A program made the position numbers and the translations under genes. Under the pieces are notes generated by a model that worked only from the letters and a program-made list of their open reading frames with translations, was not told where the DNA came from and made no database searches. Of a stretch of DNA of 64,000 bases, positions 21,360 to 35,214 are shown one piece after another (within the stretch, counting starts at the first letter, position 1; each line of letters begins with the position of its first letter). Origin of the DNA: Epiperipatus broadwayi (lineage: Eukaryota; Onychophora; Udeonychophora; Euonychophora; Peripatidae); the NCBI GenBank assembly GCA_028023455.1, contig JAQFVV010013297.1:62001-126000 (forward strand), in the 5' to 3' direction.

Positions 21360-22330
21360 ATAATCTTATTTATAATATAAATTCGAATGTTAGTTCGAAA
21401 TGTTATCTGTTATTAAGTTAGATATTGTTGATTTCCAACAAATTAACTTATTAATATTATTCATTTCTCTGCAAATATATATATACTAACTTCTTTAAAA
21501 ATAACATAACTTATAAGTCAGTCTTATACGACCTCATTTTGTTTTTAAAGCTGAATTTACTGTATTTTTTTTAAAAAAAAAAAATGTTTAAAAAGTGTTT
21601 GAAAATTCTAATATCTGTATACTTTTTACGTTATTCCATATGACAGAGTTCTTTTATTTATTTTAATGTACATTCATTACATTTACCATTTATTGATAAT
21701 TGTATTTTTTAATGGTAGAAGAGTAGAGGAAATTGTTTTTATAAAGGCTTCTTTTTCTAATCTCGATGCAGTCATAAAAGCGTAGAAAAAATTCATAAGC
21801 AAAGAGCTCAAAACGAGTACTTCAAGTGCTTTAAATTTCTGTTGTTCAGTGAACTTAAAAAAATCTCGGATTTCTTTTTCAAAACGAAAAGACTTCATTT
21901 ATAATTTTCCTCTATCATGTCTGATCACCTTTCAACTTCAAAAGACAAATCAATATTTTTATAATCTCTCATCACTTTTTTATTTTCAATTTTATATTTT
22001 AAAAATCGGAGCTGTGTTTTGTACAAATACTTTTTTTTTTAATGTTTACAATTTGAAAAAAAAAATCCGCTAATCTGTCGATAAATTCCCTATACCTTTT
22101 CCATTTTTATTCGACTTGATTTTAAAGTAGAGTTTACGCTTTTCATCAACAAAGACAGTAAGATCGCTTTTTCGCACTATACATCTTATAATCTGAGTAT
22201 AACTATTTACTACAATAAATCAAAACATAATCGTACTCCATGCCATTTAAAATCAATCTCCAAACGCAACCTACTTTCTTCATGCATCTAAGATGAGGTC
22301 TAAAGTAATGCTTAAAAATAACTTCCTTGG
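21360..22330. other. Second CpG-enriched patch
   Basis: About 19 CpG in 970 bp by hand count, clearly above the local background. It encloses a 71-codon minus-strand ORF. No promoter motif is certain. Confidence 0.35.
21683..21898 (-). CDS. Hypothetical 71-residue ORF
   Basis: Starts at the ATG at 21896-21898 on the minus strand. A charged N-terminus (MKSFRFEKEIRDFFKFTEQQ) is followed by a hydrophobic stretch at about residues 26-44 (VLVLSSLLMNFFYAFMT) that could cross or anchor in a membrane, then a Lys/Glu-containing tail. Its composition is more protein-like than other short frames in the window and it lies in a CpG-enriched patch. No known family, no splice signals assigned. It could be chance. 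Confidence 0.25.
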   Translation of the reverse strand: MKSFRFEKEIRDFFKFTEQQKFKALEVLVLSSLLMNFFYAFMTASRLEKEAFIKTISSTLLPLKNTIINKW

Positions 22331-24136
22331 AAAGCTGGCTGTTACTGTTTGAAATTGTTATGCAAACATTTACCGACTGTTAATTTAATATTACCATATT
22401 TCTCTGATGAATATTGTGCCTTCATTTAGAGAAAAAAATGCCTATCCTAAACTTTTGGATGCTCCATTAATTATTACCTTGAAAAATATTACCATCACAC
22501 TCAAGTCTATTTCTTTGTAGTGACTTCTTATATTTTTATATAATCCCCTATTAGATATCAGTAGCGCTCACAGAGAATGTACAAAAAGTTATTAAATAGA
22601 TCACTTTGCTAGAAATTCAAGATATAGTGTCCTAAGTTTATCTCAAATCAACATCACTTTTCTCAATAATTCAATCAAGAATTTAAAATCATAGAATTAT
22701 GGCCTCAAAAATTGACTTCTTATGAGTTTCCAAACAAACATTCTTTTTCCAAATACAAAAGTAAAGCCAACTGGATTTGATCTTCCTAGACATTTTTGAA
22801 ATCTCATCAACAGATTCAGGTCAGCCATAGTCATTGGTCTCATCTACTTCATAAAGCATATTCAGATGTGGACACATCATGATTTACATGCAGATGTGGA
22901 CATATCATGAATTACATAGTTAAATATCTATCAAACCTACAGTGGCTCGATAAACCACTAGTGATTGTATCTTGTAATTAGAATCTTTACAAGTTCCTGT
23001 ATGATATTTTATTGATAGTTAAGGCATTTAAAAAATTCATATTAAATAAATAATACATAAATAGGAGTAATTTTCTTCTCCTAGTAAACTTTTTAATATT
23101 TTTGTCTGTAGATGAGAAGTTTTACAAAAGCGTTTTGTAAATTATGGCATTAGAAATTTTTATCAAAAAGAAACACATGGTGATAATACTCAAAATACTA
23201 GAGCATAGCCAAGATTTTCAAATTTGAAAGAAAGGGAAGTTATTAAAATGCTATCAGATGTTTTAAATATATAAAGTAGTCTTTGACTAGCTCTCTTCAT
23301 ATCAAAGATTTCTTCAGTTGTTTGTTATAGAAAAACAGAAATGGTTATATCCATAATGCTAGTCACATACTGGATGATGATAATTTGTTTTTTTAATTCT
23401 TTTTTTTTTCTAACTAAGAATAGTAAGACCTTTTTACTGAGCAATAATTGGATATTCAACCATATTAGGTAAAGGCTAGTCATCTAAAAGAAAAATCTTA
23501 AAATTGTTTGAAATAATTTGCAAGTTACATCCAGATTTGAATTCTAGGCTGTGAGCATGAAGTCAAAAATGTAATAAATCACAAGGCCCATTTTATTAAC
23601 AATGTATTCTTATATCCTTATTGTTTTAATCATCTTTTTATATAATGATTGTAACTCATTCTTCAGCAGCAGAAATTACTCACAAATGAGTACAATCAAT
23701 CCATTTCCAAGAGGAAAAAATAAAATAATAATAATGATAATAATATTGAATTTCAAAAACTCACACATTTCACTTTTTAGCAAAAAACTTTTATTATTGA
23801 TAGCAGTCTTCATTAGATCTACAAAATTTGAACATATATAAACATACAACCATTAAAATACATTATTTTATATAAACTTATTAAATTCCTATCCAACTTT
23901 TAAATTTTTTAAAATTAATTCCTAACCTTTTTAAATCATGTAATATCATTAACATATTTACATTCTTATTTTATATTCTTTTAAAATCTTTTATACCCTC
24001 TTTCTTTATAACACATATCTATAATATAACTAAAACAGCAATAATAATACACTACAAATGAATTTTATGATGACATATAAACCAACTTGTAAACTATAAA
24101 TATATTTATATGTAGAACACACTAGTTTATTTTTTT
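22331..24136. other. AT-rich sequence, no gene seen
   Basis: A tandem duplication of about 29 bp (CAGATGTGGACACATCATGA / CAGATGTGGACATATCATGA) is at about 22864-22918. Otherwise nothing recognised. Confidence 0.5.
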
Positions 24137-24233
24137 TCATGTGTCAAAACAATGTTCAGGAAGTGAACCTGCAAACCCAGGACAACTGCTTGTAAGGCCG
24201 CTGTGCTGACCACTTGACCACCAACACTTGACC
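24137..24233 (-). repeat. tRNA-derived SINE, copy S2
   Basis: Reverse copy: T-rich tail at left, then GGAAGTGAACC (box B reversed) and CTTGTAAG (anticodon loop reversed). ACTAGTTTATT at the left and ACTAGTCTATT at the right form the target-site duplication. Confidence 0.8.
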
Positions 24234-24239
24234 TACTAG

Positions 24240-24854
24240 TCTATTTTTTATTGATTCAGTATGCTTCTCCTACAGAAATATTTTTTAAAAGAGTGATTTA
24301 TATACTGATATGATAAAGTCAATAGCATTGTTTACAATTACCAGGTTCATCGTGAAAGATTATTGGAATTATATAACATCTACATAATGGAATGAGAGTA
24401 AGAGTTTTTATTACAATTTGAAAATCTGGGGCATTAGTAATGAAAAATTAGTATTAAACAAAGTTAAATATTTGCTCCAAGTTTGTGTTGACTTTAGTAT
24501 CTGGGATGTTTTGGATCTTAATGTATCTCATGTCAAAATGGAATGCAGGTTGATTGATGGAATTTTAAACTTAAACTGGTATATTGATACATTGTATATT
24601 TTCTGTACAAATTACAAAACCTGACATTGGCAAAAATAACTTAACTAAAGAAAATAAAAAGATAAATATTAATTCAGCTTTAAAGCAATAAATAATATTT
24701 TTCTAAAGTTTACTTATGAAATATCATAATTCTAACTTTCTTGGTGGAAAATCAATCCTTTAAAAGAAAATATCATTAAAGAAAAAACTTTTTAATGGAG
24801 AAATTAAAGGTTTGAAAGTTAGAATTAATATTAATATTTTTAATAATGCTCAGA
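24240..24854. other. AT-rich sequence, no gene seen
   Basis: A 68-codon plus ORF (24418-24624) has no recognisable family. A weak inverted pair (CTAACTTTC at about 24732 and GAAAGTTAG at about 24814) is visible. Confidence 0.45.
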
Positions 24855-25130
24855 TTTTATTTCACAGATGTAAAACTCTCCACATAGTAGTGCCATCCAG
24901 TGCAAGCCAGAGTAATCAGTAGACACAGAAGGTTTGTGCATAAAATTGCTATCTAGTGCCTATTCATCCAATATCACCTGATTAGTTTCTAGCTCGTGGC
25001 TTTCATCAGTGAGGAGCCATGGATCTGAGAGCTCTTCACCTAGTGTTATCTCTGTGTAAACAGCTTGTGTAAGCATAAAAAAATGGTGATCGTGTGCTGT
25101 TTAGTGGTTTAAAGTCTTTATTTCATAAAT
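24855..25130. repeat. Interspersed family C, copy 2
   Basis: Matches copy 1 from AACTCTCCACATAGTAGTGC through the TTTCTAGCTCGTGGCTTTCA core. Its end (GTGATCGTGTGCTGTTTAGT) is the inverse of the corresponding segment in copy 1 (ACTATCT-side hairpin arm), consistent with hairpin-type ends in the family. Confidence 0.7.
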
Positions 25131-25399
25131 TGTAGGGTCTAGCCTTTCATTATGTTTTTAGAGAATAATTTTTTTAGAATTGTTCCTAAAGTCGTCGTCC
25201 CCTATCTTTTGCTTAATCATAGATTAAGTTTATCAAATTTCTTTTTTAATCTCATCTCGAATTTACCATTTTCTACTCAAACATCTTTAAGGCAATATCT
25301 TTTTCATCATGATAAGGTTTCGATAAAAAATTTCTTCTGTAAAAGTTGTTAATGGAATCAATTTATAGAATTGAGAATTTATAAAGGTACTTATAATTT
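25131..25399. other. Sequence with no gene seen
   Basis: A 66-codon plus frame (25152-25352) has no family signature. Confidence 0.35.
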
Positions 25400-25600
25400 T
25401 CAAAAGATTATCATTTTTTGATCCATAGCATCTTTTTCCATATTATTACAGCATACTTAATTATTTGATTCATCCATTTCATACATGGTCTCCTTCTAGA
25501 TCTTTTTGAACCCTTTGAAATTCAGCTAAATCTTCAACTGGCCATCATTTTTTCTATAAATCTGCCAAATTCTGTTTCATTTCTGCCTCTTAATTTTATC
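25400..25600 (-). pseudogene. Diverged RTE-like 3' fragment
   Basis: The minus strand keeps the layout of the RTE C-terminal tail: CATACATGGTCTCCTTCTAG and the following AGATCTTTTTGAACCCTTTG correspond to the RPHVR and KRPRK regions of other copies. More diverged than the others, perhaps a different subfamily. Confidence 0.45.
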
Positions 25601-27708
25601 AATGATGATGAAATCAGCAACACCTCTCCTGCAGACCATCAGGTTGGAATATCAATAAAAGAAAGTTTTAAAATGCTTTAAGTGCTTGATTCCTTGACTA
25701 TCATAAAGATCAAGAAACTGACAGACTCAAGCTATCAGACAATATATTTTAAGCGCACATATATAACTGACACAATTTTATCTTAATTAATATTGTCTGG
25801 TGAGGTATGCAGAGACTTTAAAACAACACGTTGATTTATACAAACATATAACAATAATCAAAAATAAACATAAACTAAATTACGCCAATTATAAAGTTAT
25901 TTAGTATAGATCAATCCATTTCTAAATAAGGGATCGGAATTCAATTAATTTGAGTTTTATAAAAGTGTGTAAAGAGAATAAAATCTGTCTAGATTTTAAA
26001 TTATCATATATATATATACCTAGGTTTTGTTATAGCTTTTTCTGGGTTGCACTCCTGTGTTCTTGAAAGTTGATTGAGTTCATGGTTGGCATTGCCAGTT
26101 TCTTTTAATAGTTTGACCCTCTTCTTTCTGGGGAAGCAGGTATTTTGGGTTTTGTTCAGTAGTAATATGGTGGTCAAGAATATTTATTACTTTTCAGGCA
26201 ATCAAAGTGAAAGAACTGGGTCATGAACATTAAATGACCACCCCTTTATGAACCTGCCCTGCATAGTGATGTTCAGGTATTCACATAAACATCTCTACAT
26301 TGCTAATAGATGAACTGGTCATTCTTGATTAACAGTGTGACAAGCTCCTAGCTTCAAATGTTAGATTATCTGAGACATGGGATCTTATTACATTAACAGG
26401 ATGATTCCTTTGTAACATTTGCTTCGATCCCAAACTAAACTTTATCTGAAAATGGGATTACAATATCCTATAGATCAGACTTTTGCTATGTAATCAGTAT
26501 ATAGCAATTTGGATACACTACTTTTGTGATACTCTGCATAAAATGTCAGTATTACCGAGATGTTGATACCTTTCCTTTGGTGAAGCCTAAGGTCACTAAT
26601 CACCATGTAGCCGAGTGCAGTATCTAACAGGACAGTGTGGGTGATTGCTCAGTCTACATCCATGGTGGCAGTAGATAATGACAACAGGTTATTTCTTATC
26701 CTGATTATTAACATATTTCAATTTATTGATTACATGGTATAGATTATATACTCATTTTACTACATATAATTAAGTCTTGTATTTTATTATTCCCATTTAC
26801 GCTTTGTAACATTGTACATTCTTAATAAATTATTGAGATATAAAATGTCAGAAAACCTTCAACAATACAAACTCATTGTCTGAGGTCACAAGGGTCATTA
26901 ATTTCAAATTCTTTTCCTAATTAATTAATCCTTCTTTTCCTAATTAGTTAATCCCATCTTTTCTTAATTACAACATTAATCAATTGGAAATATTACTGAT
27001 TTTCAGTAAAATCTAATTCCCTCATGATTAGACAATTTACAAAATTATTATGATCTTTGATTAGATCATAATTTTCTCTAATTAAATAGTTTTCAATAAT
27101 AAATTTATACAGTCATTTACATTACTCTGTTACAATTTAGTTTTTTTAATCTTCATTTTCATCATAACATTTTGGAAATTTTTTTTCTTTTAGTTAAAAG
27201 AACAGACAAGCCATCTTTTGAAATAGAAAATCTAAAAAAATTCCTACATTACAATATATTTTAATTATATTTTTCACTCGTCTATTTTTTTTCTTTTATT
27301 TATTAAATTTAGATTAGGATTCAGAGCTTTACTTAATTTTTAAAATAATTTTACTCTTTTAAATTAATTTGACAGTCCTTTTTATTTATAAAAAATATAT
27401 ATACACTCTATTATTTTTTCTGAATATTATTTCAAATGTTTCATGTAGCATATTGTATGGATAGCTTACAATCCTGATCAAATCCACCCTAATGTATCTA
27501 CATGACATCAAGTTAAACCTATTGAAAACATAAACTGAGATAATAGGTTAGATATACATTATCATATTTTTATGAAAACAGACATTTAGACATGTAAGCA
27601 TTAAAGGTTTGATTTAATAGTTCCTAAATCAAGATAGTGTTAAAATGAAATAAATGCTCTTTTTCAATGGAAAGTAAAAAAAAAACCTATTTAAAAATAT
27701 CTTTCATG
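25601..27708. other. Long stretch with no gene seen
   Basis: 26030-26710 has higher G+C and looks low-copy, but all frames contain stops and no motif is recognised. The rest is AT-rich. Confidence 0.45.
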
Positions 27709-27820
27709 TCTTGCATTGGTGGTCGAGAGGTCAGCGCGATTACCTTGTACTTGCAGGCAGTTACCCGGGTTGCTGGTTCGCGTCCCGGCCGATGCTATGA
27801 CACTTAAAAAAAAAAAAAAA
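27709..27820 (+). repeat. tRNA-derived SINE, copy S3
   Basis: GCATTGGTGGTCGAGAGGTC start, box-B-like GGTTCGCGTCC, CCGATGCTATGACAC end and a 16-18 bp A tail. CTTTCAT flanks both ends (target-site duplication). A few extra bases lie in the anticodon region (CTTGTACTTGC). Confidence 0.8.
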
Positions 27821-28081
27821 ACCTTTCATATATATACTAACAGTAAGTCATTTGTCAATGTGTAAACATCACTATTTAAGACTTAAACTTTGTAGGCATG
27901 GTGATGACCTAGTGTCAAGTCATTACCTAGACAACCAAGTGTTAGAGAATAAGAGTAGAATTTTACTACAGAATTTTATTACGTAATTTTAACTTTATCT
28001 GCAACCAATATATATATATGCAACAATAAACAACCGCAGCAATTAAAAAGGAAATGAAAAACTTGTAAACTACATAATAGA

Positions 28082-28400
28082 CAGGGTATGAGCACAGACT
28101 TTCACATGACCCACCACTCTCCACACTATGTCATAACACTGATACACCTGAACACACATATGTCAAAAAGATAAATAATCACCAATATACGTATTTCATG
28201 CTAAACCAGCAATCATCAGTTGGTCCTGATTACCATCTCTACACATATATGCTACAAGTGATCAGATATATATTAAGATAGCAAATCCCCCCCCCACTTT
28301 AATGGACAGGCTTCAATGTATTCCACACTCCAACTCTTCAACTGTCCATCCAATTGAAAATCTGATGATGGAATGCTCAAAGGCCACCCTGTCTATTACA
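28082..28400 (-). repeat. Interspersed repeat family A, copy 3
   Basis: Starts GGTATGAGCACAGACTTTCA and runs through the reversed core CAGCAATCATCAGTTGGTCC to GGCCACCCTG. It is truncated before the CATGTTGAC end. A run of nine C interrupts it near 28287. Confidence 0.75.
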
Positions 28401-29274
28401 TATATAGACACAGGTGTATATATAAGCCTGTGAATTTCATCTAAACTACATAATGGAAAACAAGTCCAGTATAAGAGCAAACCCAGTCAATTTCTGTCCT
28501 CTTTTATTATTTAACAAACACGCAACCAACATCTAAAAATCGAACCATAGAATGTAAGATAAGATGGACGACATGTTCGAAAATCTTATTTTAATTGCAT
28601 AATTTTTACAGTGCAAAAAGTTGAAGGAAATCTCAATTAGTGCTTAAAATAGAGAAAGTTGATAATTTTCTAACAATAATGAAAAAACTGAATTAATTTT
28701 AAGTTGATAAGTAAAAATAACAGACTGTGCTATTATTTGAACAAGAGGAAAGAAAATAATATATTGCCAGCATATATAAATACTTGGACGAAGAAGTAAA
28801 TTTTCATTTATACAAATAACAAATTGAAGGAAACTGAATTTATTATAATGTATTAAGCAATGTACTCTGGCTAAATAAAGTCACCCTAGGATCAGAGCAC
28901 TACCGTCCCAGTCATAAAGTGTGATGATTTGACTCATCTGTATACATAACGCCTAAAGAAGTATCAAACTCCTCATCTGAAATGTCTGAATGCAACTGCC
29001 AAAATGGGAAAAACATCATTTCATGTGCATTCCCAGAGAATTTGAGCAAGCGATGGAGGATTTATTGGAGTAGAATGAGGAGAATAAAGATAGACTGCAT
29101 CCATGAGAGATATTATTAATAGATTCAAGGACTTTAATCAGGGTGATTTGAAAAGAAATTGATTTATCATATGTTATATATATATATGCATTTGTAAAAT
29201 TCTGTTATTTCATTGTCACACTTGGAAGTTTCAATGCACTTATGTTTGGAATAGTCCATTATGTTGAAAAGTAA
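28401..29274. other. AT-rich sequence, no gene seen
   Basis: No coding or repeat signal recognised. Confidence 0.45.
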
Positions 29275-29825
29275 TACACCTGGGTCTCATTTTACGTGAT
29301 AGATAGGTTCCTCAGAAAACACGCGCAAATGAAATCACGCAAAAATAGATGTAACTTACATTGAAAAAGGGGGGATGTGGTCTGTGATTTTTCAAAATTC
29401 ACGTAAAAGCAAAGCACCAACATAAAATTACTTTAAAATTCGCACACAAAAAAAATAAGGAAATAAAATATGACTAATAAAAAATTTCAAATTTGAAAAA
29501 AATTGATACAAGACAAACTTTTTTTAACTATAATATTTAATTTTATTCAAAATAATATATTTTTATGCATAATTTACAGTACAGTAATTTACATTTTTTT
29601 ATACACATTTTAATTATTATTGCTATTTGCCGAAATACACGTTCGTTTGCAAACTGGTAAAAAATCAGATTCTCACAAGAGGAAATACAACTAGCACCAA
29701 GTTCACTCTCATGTTGTGTTAATGGTTTTTTATTGACAATGTAATTAGTAATTAATCTTTGAGATGATGATTTTATTAATTGTTTATGAACTTAGACTTA
29801 TGATAATAAAAAGACATTTATTCAC

Positions 29826-29927
29826 CACTGCTGGGAAAAATTTAATTAAAACTAACAACTAAAAATTAAATTCTTATTTTTGTCTTTAATTTTCAATTCC
29901 GTTTAAAAATCAAATTTCGTTTCACTG
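29826..29927 (-). mobile_element. hAT-like MITE nested in the pogo-like element, internally deleted
   Basis: Starts CACTGCTGGGAAAAATTTAA, the counterpart of the right end at 39546-39565, and is followed on the other side by TTACTCATC, matching the flank seen at copy 3. About 90 bp seen in copy 3 are missing here. It sits at the same position in both host elements. Confidence 0.65.
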
Positions 29928-30180
29928 CTATTACTCATCTTTTAAAAATAAACTTGCGGACACTAAATGATTAATAATTGATTACATTCTTTTTTAAAAT
30001 GCAAAAACAGAATGTGATTTAAATGCAAAATTAACACGCACAATGTTTGAACAAATTTACATTATAATCTTGTAAAATTTAATGGGTGTATACATAAAAT
30101 GTGGAAATCATGATTTTAATTTCATTATTGCATAAAATCTTACTATTATAAAGCACTGAAAATATTGAAATTGCTAAGAT

Positions 30181-30280
30181 GAAAGTCGAATTCCAATAAT
30201 GTGCTATTACTTTCAATATAACGTAAGTGCACGAAATTTATTATTTAAAGTAATAACGCATTATCGGAGTTCGACTTCCG
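30181..30280. repeat. Internal hairpin of the pogo-like element
   Basis: Arms GAAAGTCGAATTCCAATAAT... and ...ATTATCGGAGTTCGACTTCC pair over about 40 bp. The same palindrome is at 38829-38943. Confidence 0.75.
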
Positions 30281-30348
30281 GTGAAACATAAATCACGTAA
30301 CTTCAAAATCATGTTAAATAAGTCCGTGTAAAAAGAGACCCAGGTGTA

Positions 30349-33300
30349 TAGTAAGGGGGGAGGTATGAAGTTAGATAAGTTTTTTTTTTGTATGTAAATA
30401 AAGTTTCAAGTTCATTCCCTCTGTAGTGACTTGACATTTGGACACCACCATGAATTATGGGATAAGATAATTTTCTGATTCTATTCCATAATAATTACCC
30501 ACACTATTACAGGGCAAAAATTGTGTTAATTGTTTATTTAACGAATGATAGTCATATTTAATTTATTCGGCATGAATGAATAATTTTCTTATATGAATGT
30601 CCCTTTTCTATCAGTTATACATAGATAGAGGAGTTCCAGAGAAGGATGGCAAGTCTTTTATATATATTCTGATAAATTAGCTAGTCAGATTCACTATCGT
30701 TGCAATATTGAATCAATTTTTTTTTTATCATATTTACCTGCTTTGTAAATACTTCATATCTTGTCATGTACATCTGCCATGGAAAGGGTTGGAATTATAA
30801 ACCCATTTAATCATGAATATGGTAGAGATACATACTTGACACACAGATGTATATACATAGTTTTTTTTATTATCATGTAAAGCGTTTGAATTTTATCTGT
30901 TATCAAATAAACATTATCAGTTTGATTTAAATTAAAATTGTTCTCTAGTTTATCAAATCATTCATACATACATACATCAATTTATTTAACTATATACATG
31001 CACACACATATGTAACACAGCAGTAGTGTTGGATGTATTTTAAATCAATGGGAATCTCTATAGAGGTGCGATAATTTCTATATGTACAGTAAATTCACCC
31101 CTGAAAATAGTCGAAAGCAACATTCTTCCTGAGTTTGAATACTGAGGTGTAATGAAATCTGAAAGTGGAGTAAGGTATAGATGAACTAGCCTAAATTGTG
31201 TCTGAATTTAATGTGCAAACTTAGAGCTAGCCTATTGGAGGTAGATACAATTATTGGTTAGGTACTTCATCACATCATTCACAACATCCTATCCAAAGAC
31301 CCTAGGCCCAACCATAGTAAGATGTGTTCCCCCCTCTTCTGGTGGAAAACCCAGACCATTACAACATATATTTATGTGTGTGCTACAATATATAACTATA
31401 ATAAAAAATTATTAAAAAATTAGTACATTTAATTTTACTAAATAAATAACATCAAAAATGGTTGTTTAATAAGAAATATATTATTTAATAAAACTTCTTT
31501 TATTTTGAATAAACAATATTATTACTTTTAGTTTGTTTATATGATTACATAAATGTATAAACAATATTGTTATTGGTTTGCTCTAACATTTTGTAAGTTA
31601 TTTAAATAAAGATTTATTCCAGATATTAATTTTTGTTATATTTCTGTTTGCTGTATAATGTGTATTATAATTACATACAAAAACAATTGTTATTCAGAAG
31701 ACAAAATCTAGATAGCACTATATGATGTGACAGCTTTAATTGTTCTCCATAGTGAGAGTTTTATAGGTTTTCAACATTTGATTTTGGTATTGAATATTTA
31801 TTCTATATCAGAATATAATAAACTGAACTTGATTTGATAAAAATTTACATCTGAAGTAAATTCTAAAAAATCACATTTGACCTTTTCAATTATTGAAAAG
31901 AAAAAATTATAATAAAAACAGACAATGGTTTCATCATTTAACAGACAGAAGAAGCAGATTGATCTCATAAAATCAATGATTTCTACTTTTATTGGCATTT
32001 GTGTATATAATGTGAACAAACAAATTCCAATAACTAATAAATTAACACATTATGCTTTAAAATATCAAAATTGTTTTATAATTTTTATAATAATATATTG
32101 TATTCCAATAGATAATTTGCAATGACATGTGCTTTATTAATTGTTGTGCTAGAATTTATTACTTTGGTTTTTTTTTTTAAAATAGTATATTATATATGTA
32201 TAAAATTATTGTATATTTTTGATTTTTAATAATTATTACATGATTATTGTGCAAAAATAAGCATGAATCTTAATCAACTTTACAAAAAATCAAGGTTTTA
32301 GTCATTCAAAAAAAAAATTCAAAGTAATCTTGCAAAGCATGTGAAATATGTTACCAATGACATAACATGTCAAGGCTCATTAAAATTTGTTTGAAGTCGT
32401 CTCATTTTCGATTATCCTAATGACTAGATTTTTTTAAAATTAAAATATCAGAATAAAATATTCATGATGTTTTAATTTTAAAAAAAATAATGAAATATCT
32501 CAATAAATGACTGCACAGACAAGACTTCTGCAGTGCTTTTTTTCAATTCCTGCACACAAAGTTCTTCACTTTGATAAGTATATGGTCAATGTTCATTGTA
32601 TATATATATACACACACACCATGTTTTCCATAAAATAAGACCTAACCAGAAAATAAGCCCCAGCATGATTTTTTTAGGATGCTTACAATGTAAACCTTAT
32701 TTTAAATATAAAGTCTGCTTAAGATTGTCAGAAAGTCAGATGAATTTTGATTATCCATTGAAGCACACATACTTATTGTAATGGTAATGTTTTTACATTT
32801 CATGCAACAAAATCCAGAGTTTGGCAAATTACCCCAAAGCTGATCTGGCTGAGGTTAAGACCTCAAATAGATCACATCTCAGTTCCTTTACCAACACTCC
32901 ATGATTTACTATCCTATGGATGACAGATCAGATGTTACACTCAGCCTCTTAATTCCGGCAGTAGCAAAGGGTGGAACATAAGACTCAAGGAATAATGAAT
33001 AAATTAAGACTAAGGTAACACACCTATGGCTGATTAGATAATGCATATATTAATAACTAACAAGATTTGGAATGAGTTGCAAATAACACACCAAACATTT
33101 ATAAGTTTTAAAGTATTTAATTATTAAAATATAAGAGATAAATTATACAAAATGGAAGAGCATTGGGATTTACACTCACAGTTGTTTTACAATGATGAGC
33201 TGGTTCAATACAAGTTCTCATTTTTTAGGCACTTAAACTCATTTAATATAATATTTATTACAGATTATTATTATCTATCATTTCCAATCATGCCTTAATT

Positions 33301-35214
33301 ATGCTATGCCATTCCTACAAGGTTTGCTAAGAGCTAAATCTTACAAGAATGATAACATTAAATATAAATTACTTATTAAAATTATGTAATGAGTAATAAA
33401 TGTGTTCCCTATGCAGATCATTTTATATAAACTAGATCTGATATTCAGATTAATGCTGAACTGAATAATATTTTGGAGGGTGAACTGGCAATTTGTGGCA
33501 TAGCTTCAGAGACTATGGAATTGCATAAACTAAATAAGGGTTGTGGCCTGAATGTGTGATTACTCATGGGATTCATTACCAAGTAATCAGTTTCCATGGA
33601 CTGTATGAGTTGCTATCATGAAATATAAAAACATTTAGTTTGGGTGATTGGAGCAGCTTAATGCATGTTTCTGGACCTTCATGTTCCAGTTCTAAAAGAG
33701 AGCTATCTGAAGTAAGAATAATGGGGTGGCCCTTAAAACCAGAAGTCCATCTTTATAAGCAAATATATATAGCAAGGCATATTTTGCACATATGTGCTTT
33801 ATATAGACACATTTGTAATGCTTTCCAAATATCAAATATTAAAATTAATAAAATGCTAAATCTATAGTTGCAATCTTTGAAACTACTATATACCAGTTCA
33901 TGGATTAGCATACATAAAACATGCTAAAAAGGTTAATTGAAGTAATCTAGCTTATAAATTAAATCCATATAGTTTATGATAATAAACTAAGGAGGAAAAA
34001 GCATATTTGGGGTTTACTTAGTTCTTATAATATGCTTTATAATATCACTCTTGCAATTATCTAACTAAATATAATTTATTAACATGCAAACCTTATGCTA
34101 AGCTAAAACATAGTAGCTTAACTAACATATATGAATGAGATATCAAAATGGAGATTTTTGGGCTGCTGAAGGTCAGCATAAACCATTTACAAGAACTTCT
34201 AATCATGTGTCTAATATTATTAATATTAATAATTTTACTTTTGAAACATGGAATATCATAATTTAATGAAATAAACAATAAAATATAAAATAAGATACGC
34301 ATGATCACAGATTAGAAAGATATAGATATAATAATACCCAATTACAGTTATTGTAATTTAGGAGAAGGTTATTAAATTGTAAATATTCATTTAAGTAGGC
34401 AAGATTCTTACAAAGATTCTTATTATTAAATTAAAAGTTACATTATAATATTTATTATAGTTATATTAAAGCTTAATTTATTAAATAACATTTAAGTTAT
34501 AAATTTATGAACATTCAATTATATAGCTAGCTTGAGATTATTAAAGCAGTTTAATTTAGTATTTATTTTTAAAGAGCTCTGTGGGAAGATATGTTTACCG
34601 ACAATCTTCTAGCTGAGGCATTCTTCATGGCATTTAGCACTGATATTCTCTGCTGATCTGGCTTGTCCGCTGTTTTCTTGGCAGGCTGTTGGTCAGACAC
34701 TCTTTTAAAAAGAGATTTTAAGTTCTGTAAACATTTGGTTATATGTGTAATCTTATCACCTCTGGAATTGGAAATTTATATGCCAATAAAAGTATATAAT
34801 TGCATTGCAATGCTTATAAAATCTATATTGCATTGTAACTTCATTTGCATATATATGTAGATGTGCTTATATATATATATATAATGTCTACACAAGTTAC
34901 ATTATTTATTTATTTAATTTACCTAAGTATACATATTACAACTATACATTTACAGACATTAATATACTAGATGTACACAAATATATAAATATACGCACAT
35001 ACACTTAATGTTATTACACATTAAAATATGTTATATAATAATATATGTGAACTTGGAGAAGTTTGAATTAGGGAAAGAATACTACTATGGGACATAGTAG
35101 GTGAAATGGGATGATAAACCAAATAATATTTCAATATTAAATTATACTGGGGGAGGAACAAATAATCACAAATTTTGTAATGAAACTTGTATATTTATTT
35201 TTAGGTATTCAAAG
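30349..35214. other. Long stretch with no gene seen
   Basis: Mostly AT-rich DNA. The 60-75 codon frames (near 31798, 31925, 32596, 33640, 34093 and 34663) show no protein signature. Small microsatellites lie at 32600-32618 and 34868-34882. Around 32810-33010 and 33420-33640 composition is less AT-rich but no motif is seen. Confidence 0.45.

Larger units (their letters stand above)
29277..30346 (-). mobile_element. pogo/Tigger-like non-autonomous element, copy 2
   Basis: Begins CACCTGGGTCTCATTTTACG and ends GAGACCCAGGTG, with TA on each side. The subterminal block (TAGGTTCCTCAGAAAACACG then AAATCACGCAAAAATAG) resembles Tigger ends. It contains a shortened copy of a hAT-like insertion (29826-29927) and an internal hairpin (30181-30280). 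Orientation is opposite to copy 3. No transposase frame. Confidence 0.85.

Noticed and set aside
32596-32781. 61-codon ORF beginning in a (TA)n(CA)n microsatellite
   Set aside because: The start lies in the simple repeat and the rest has no protein features.
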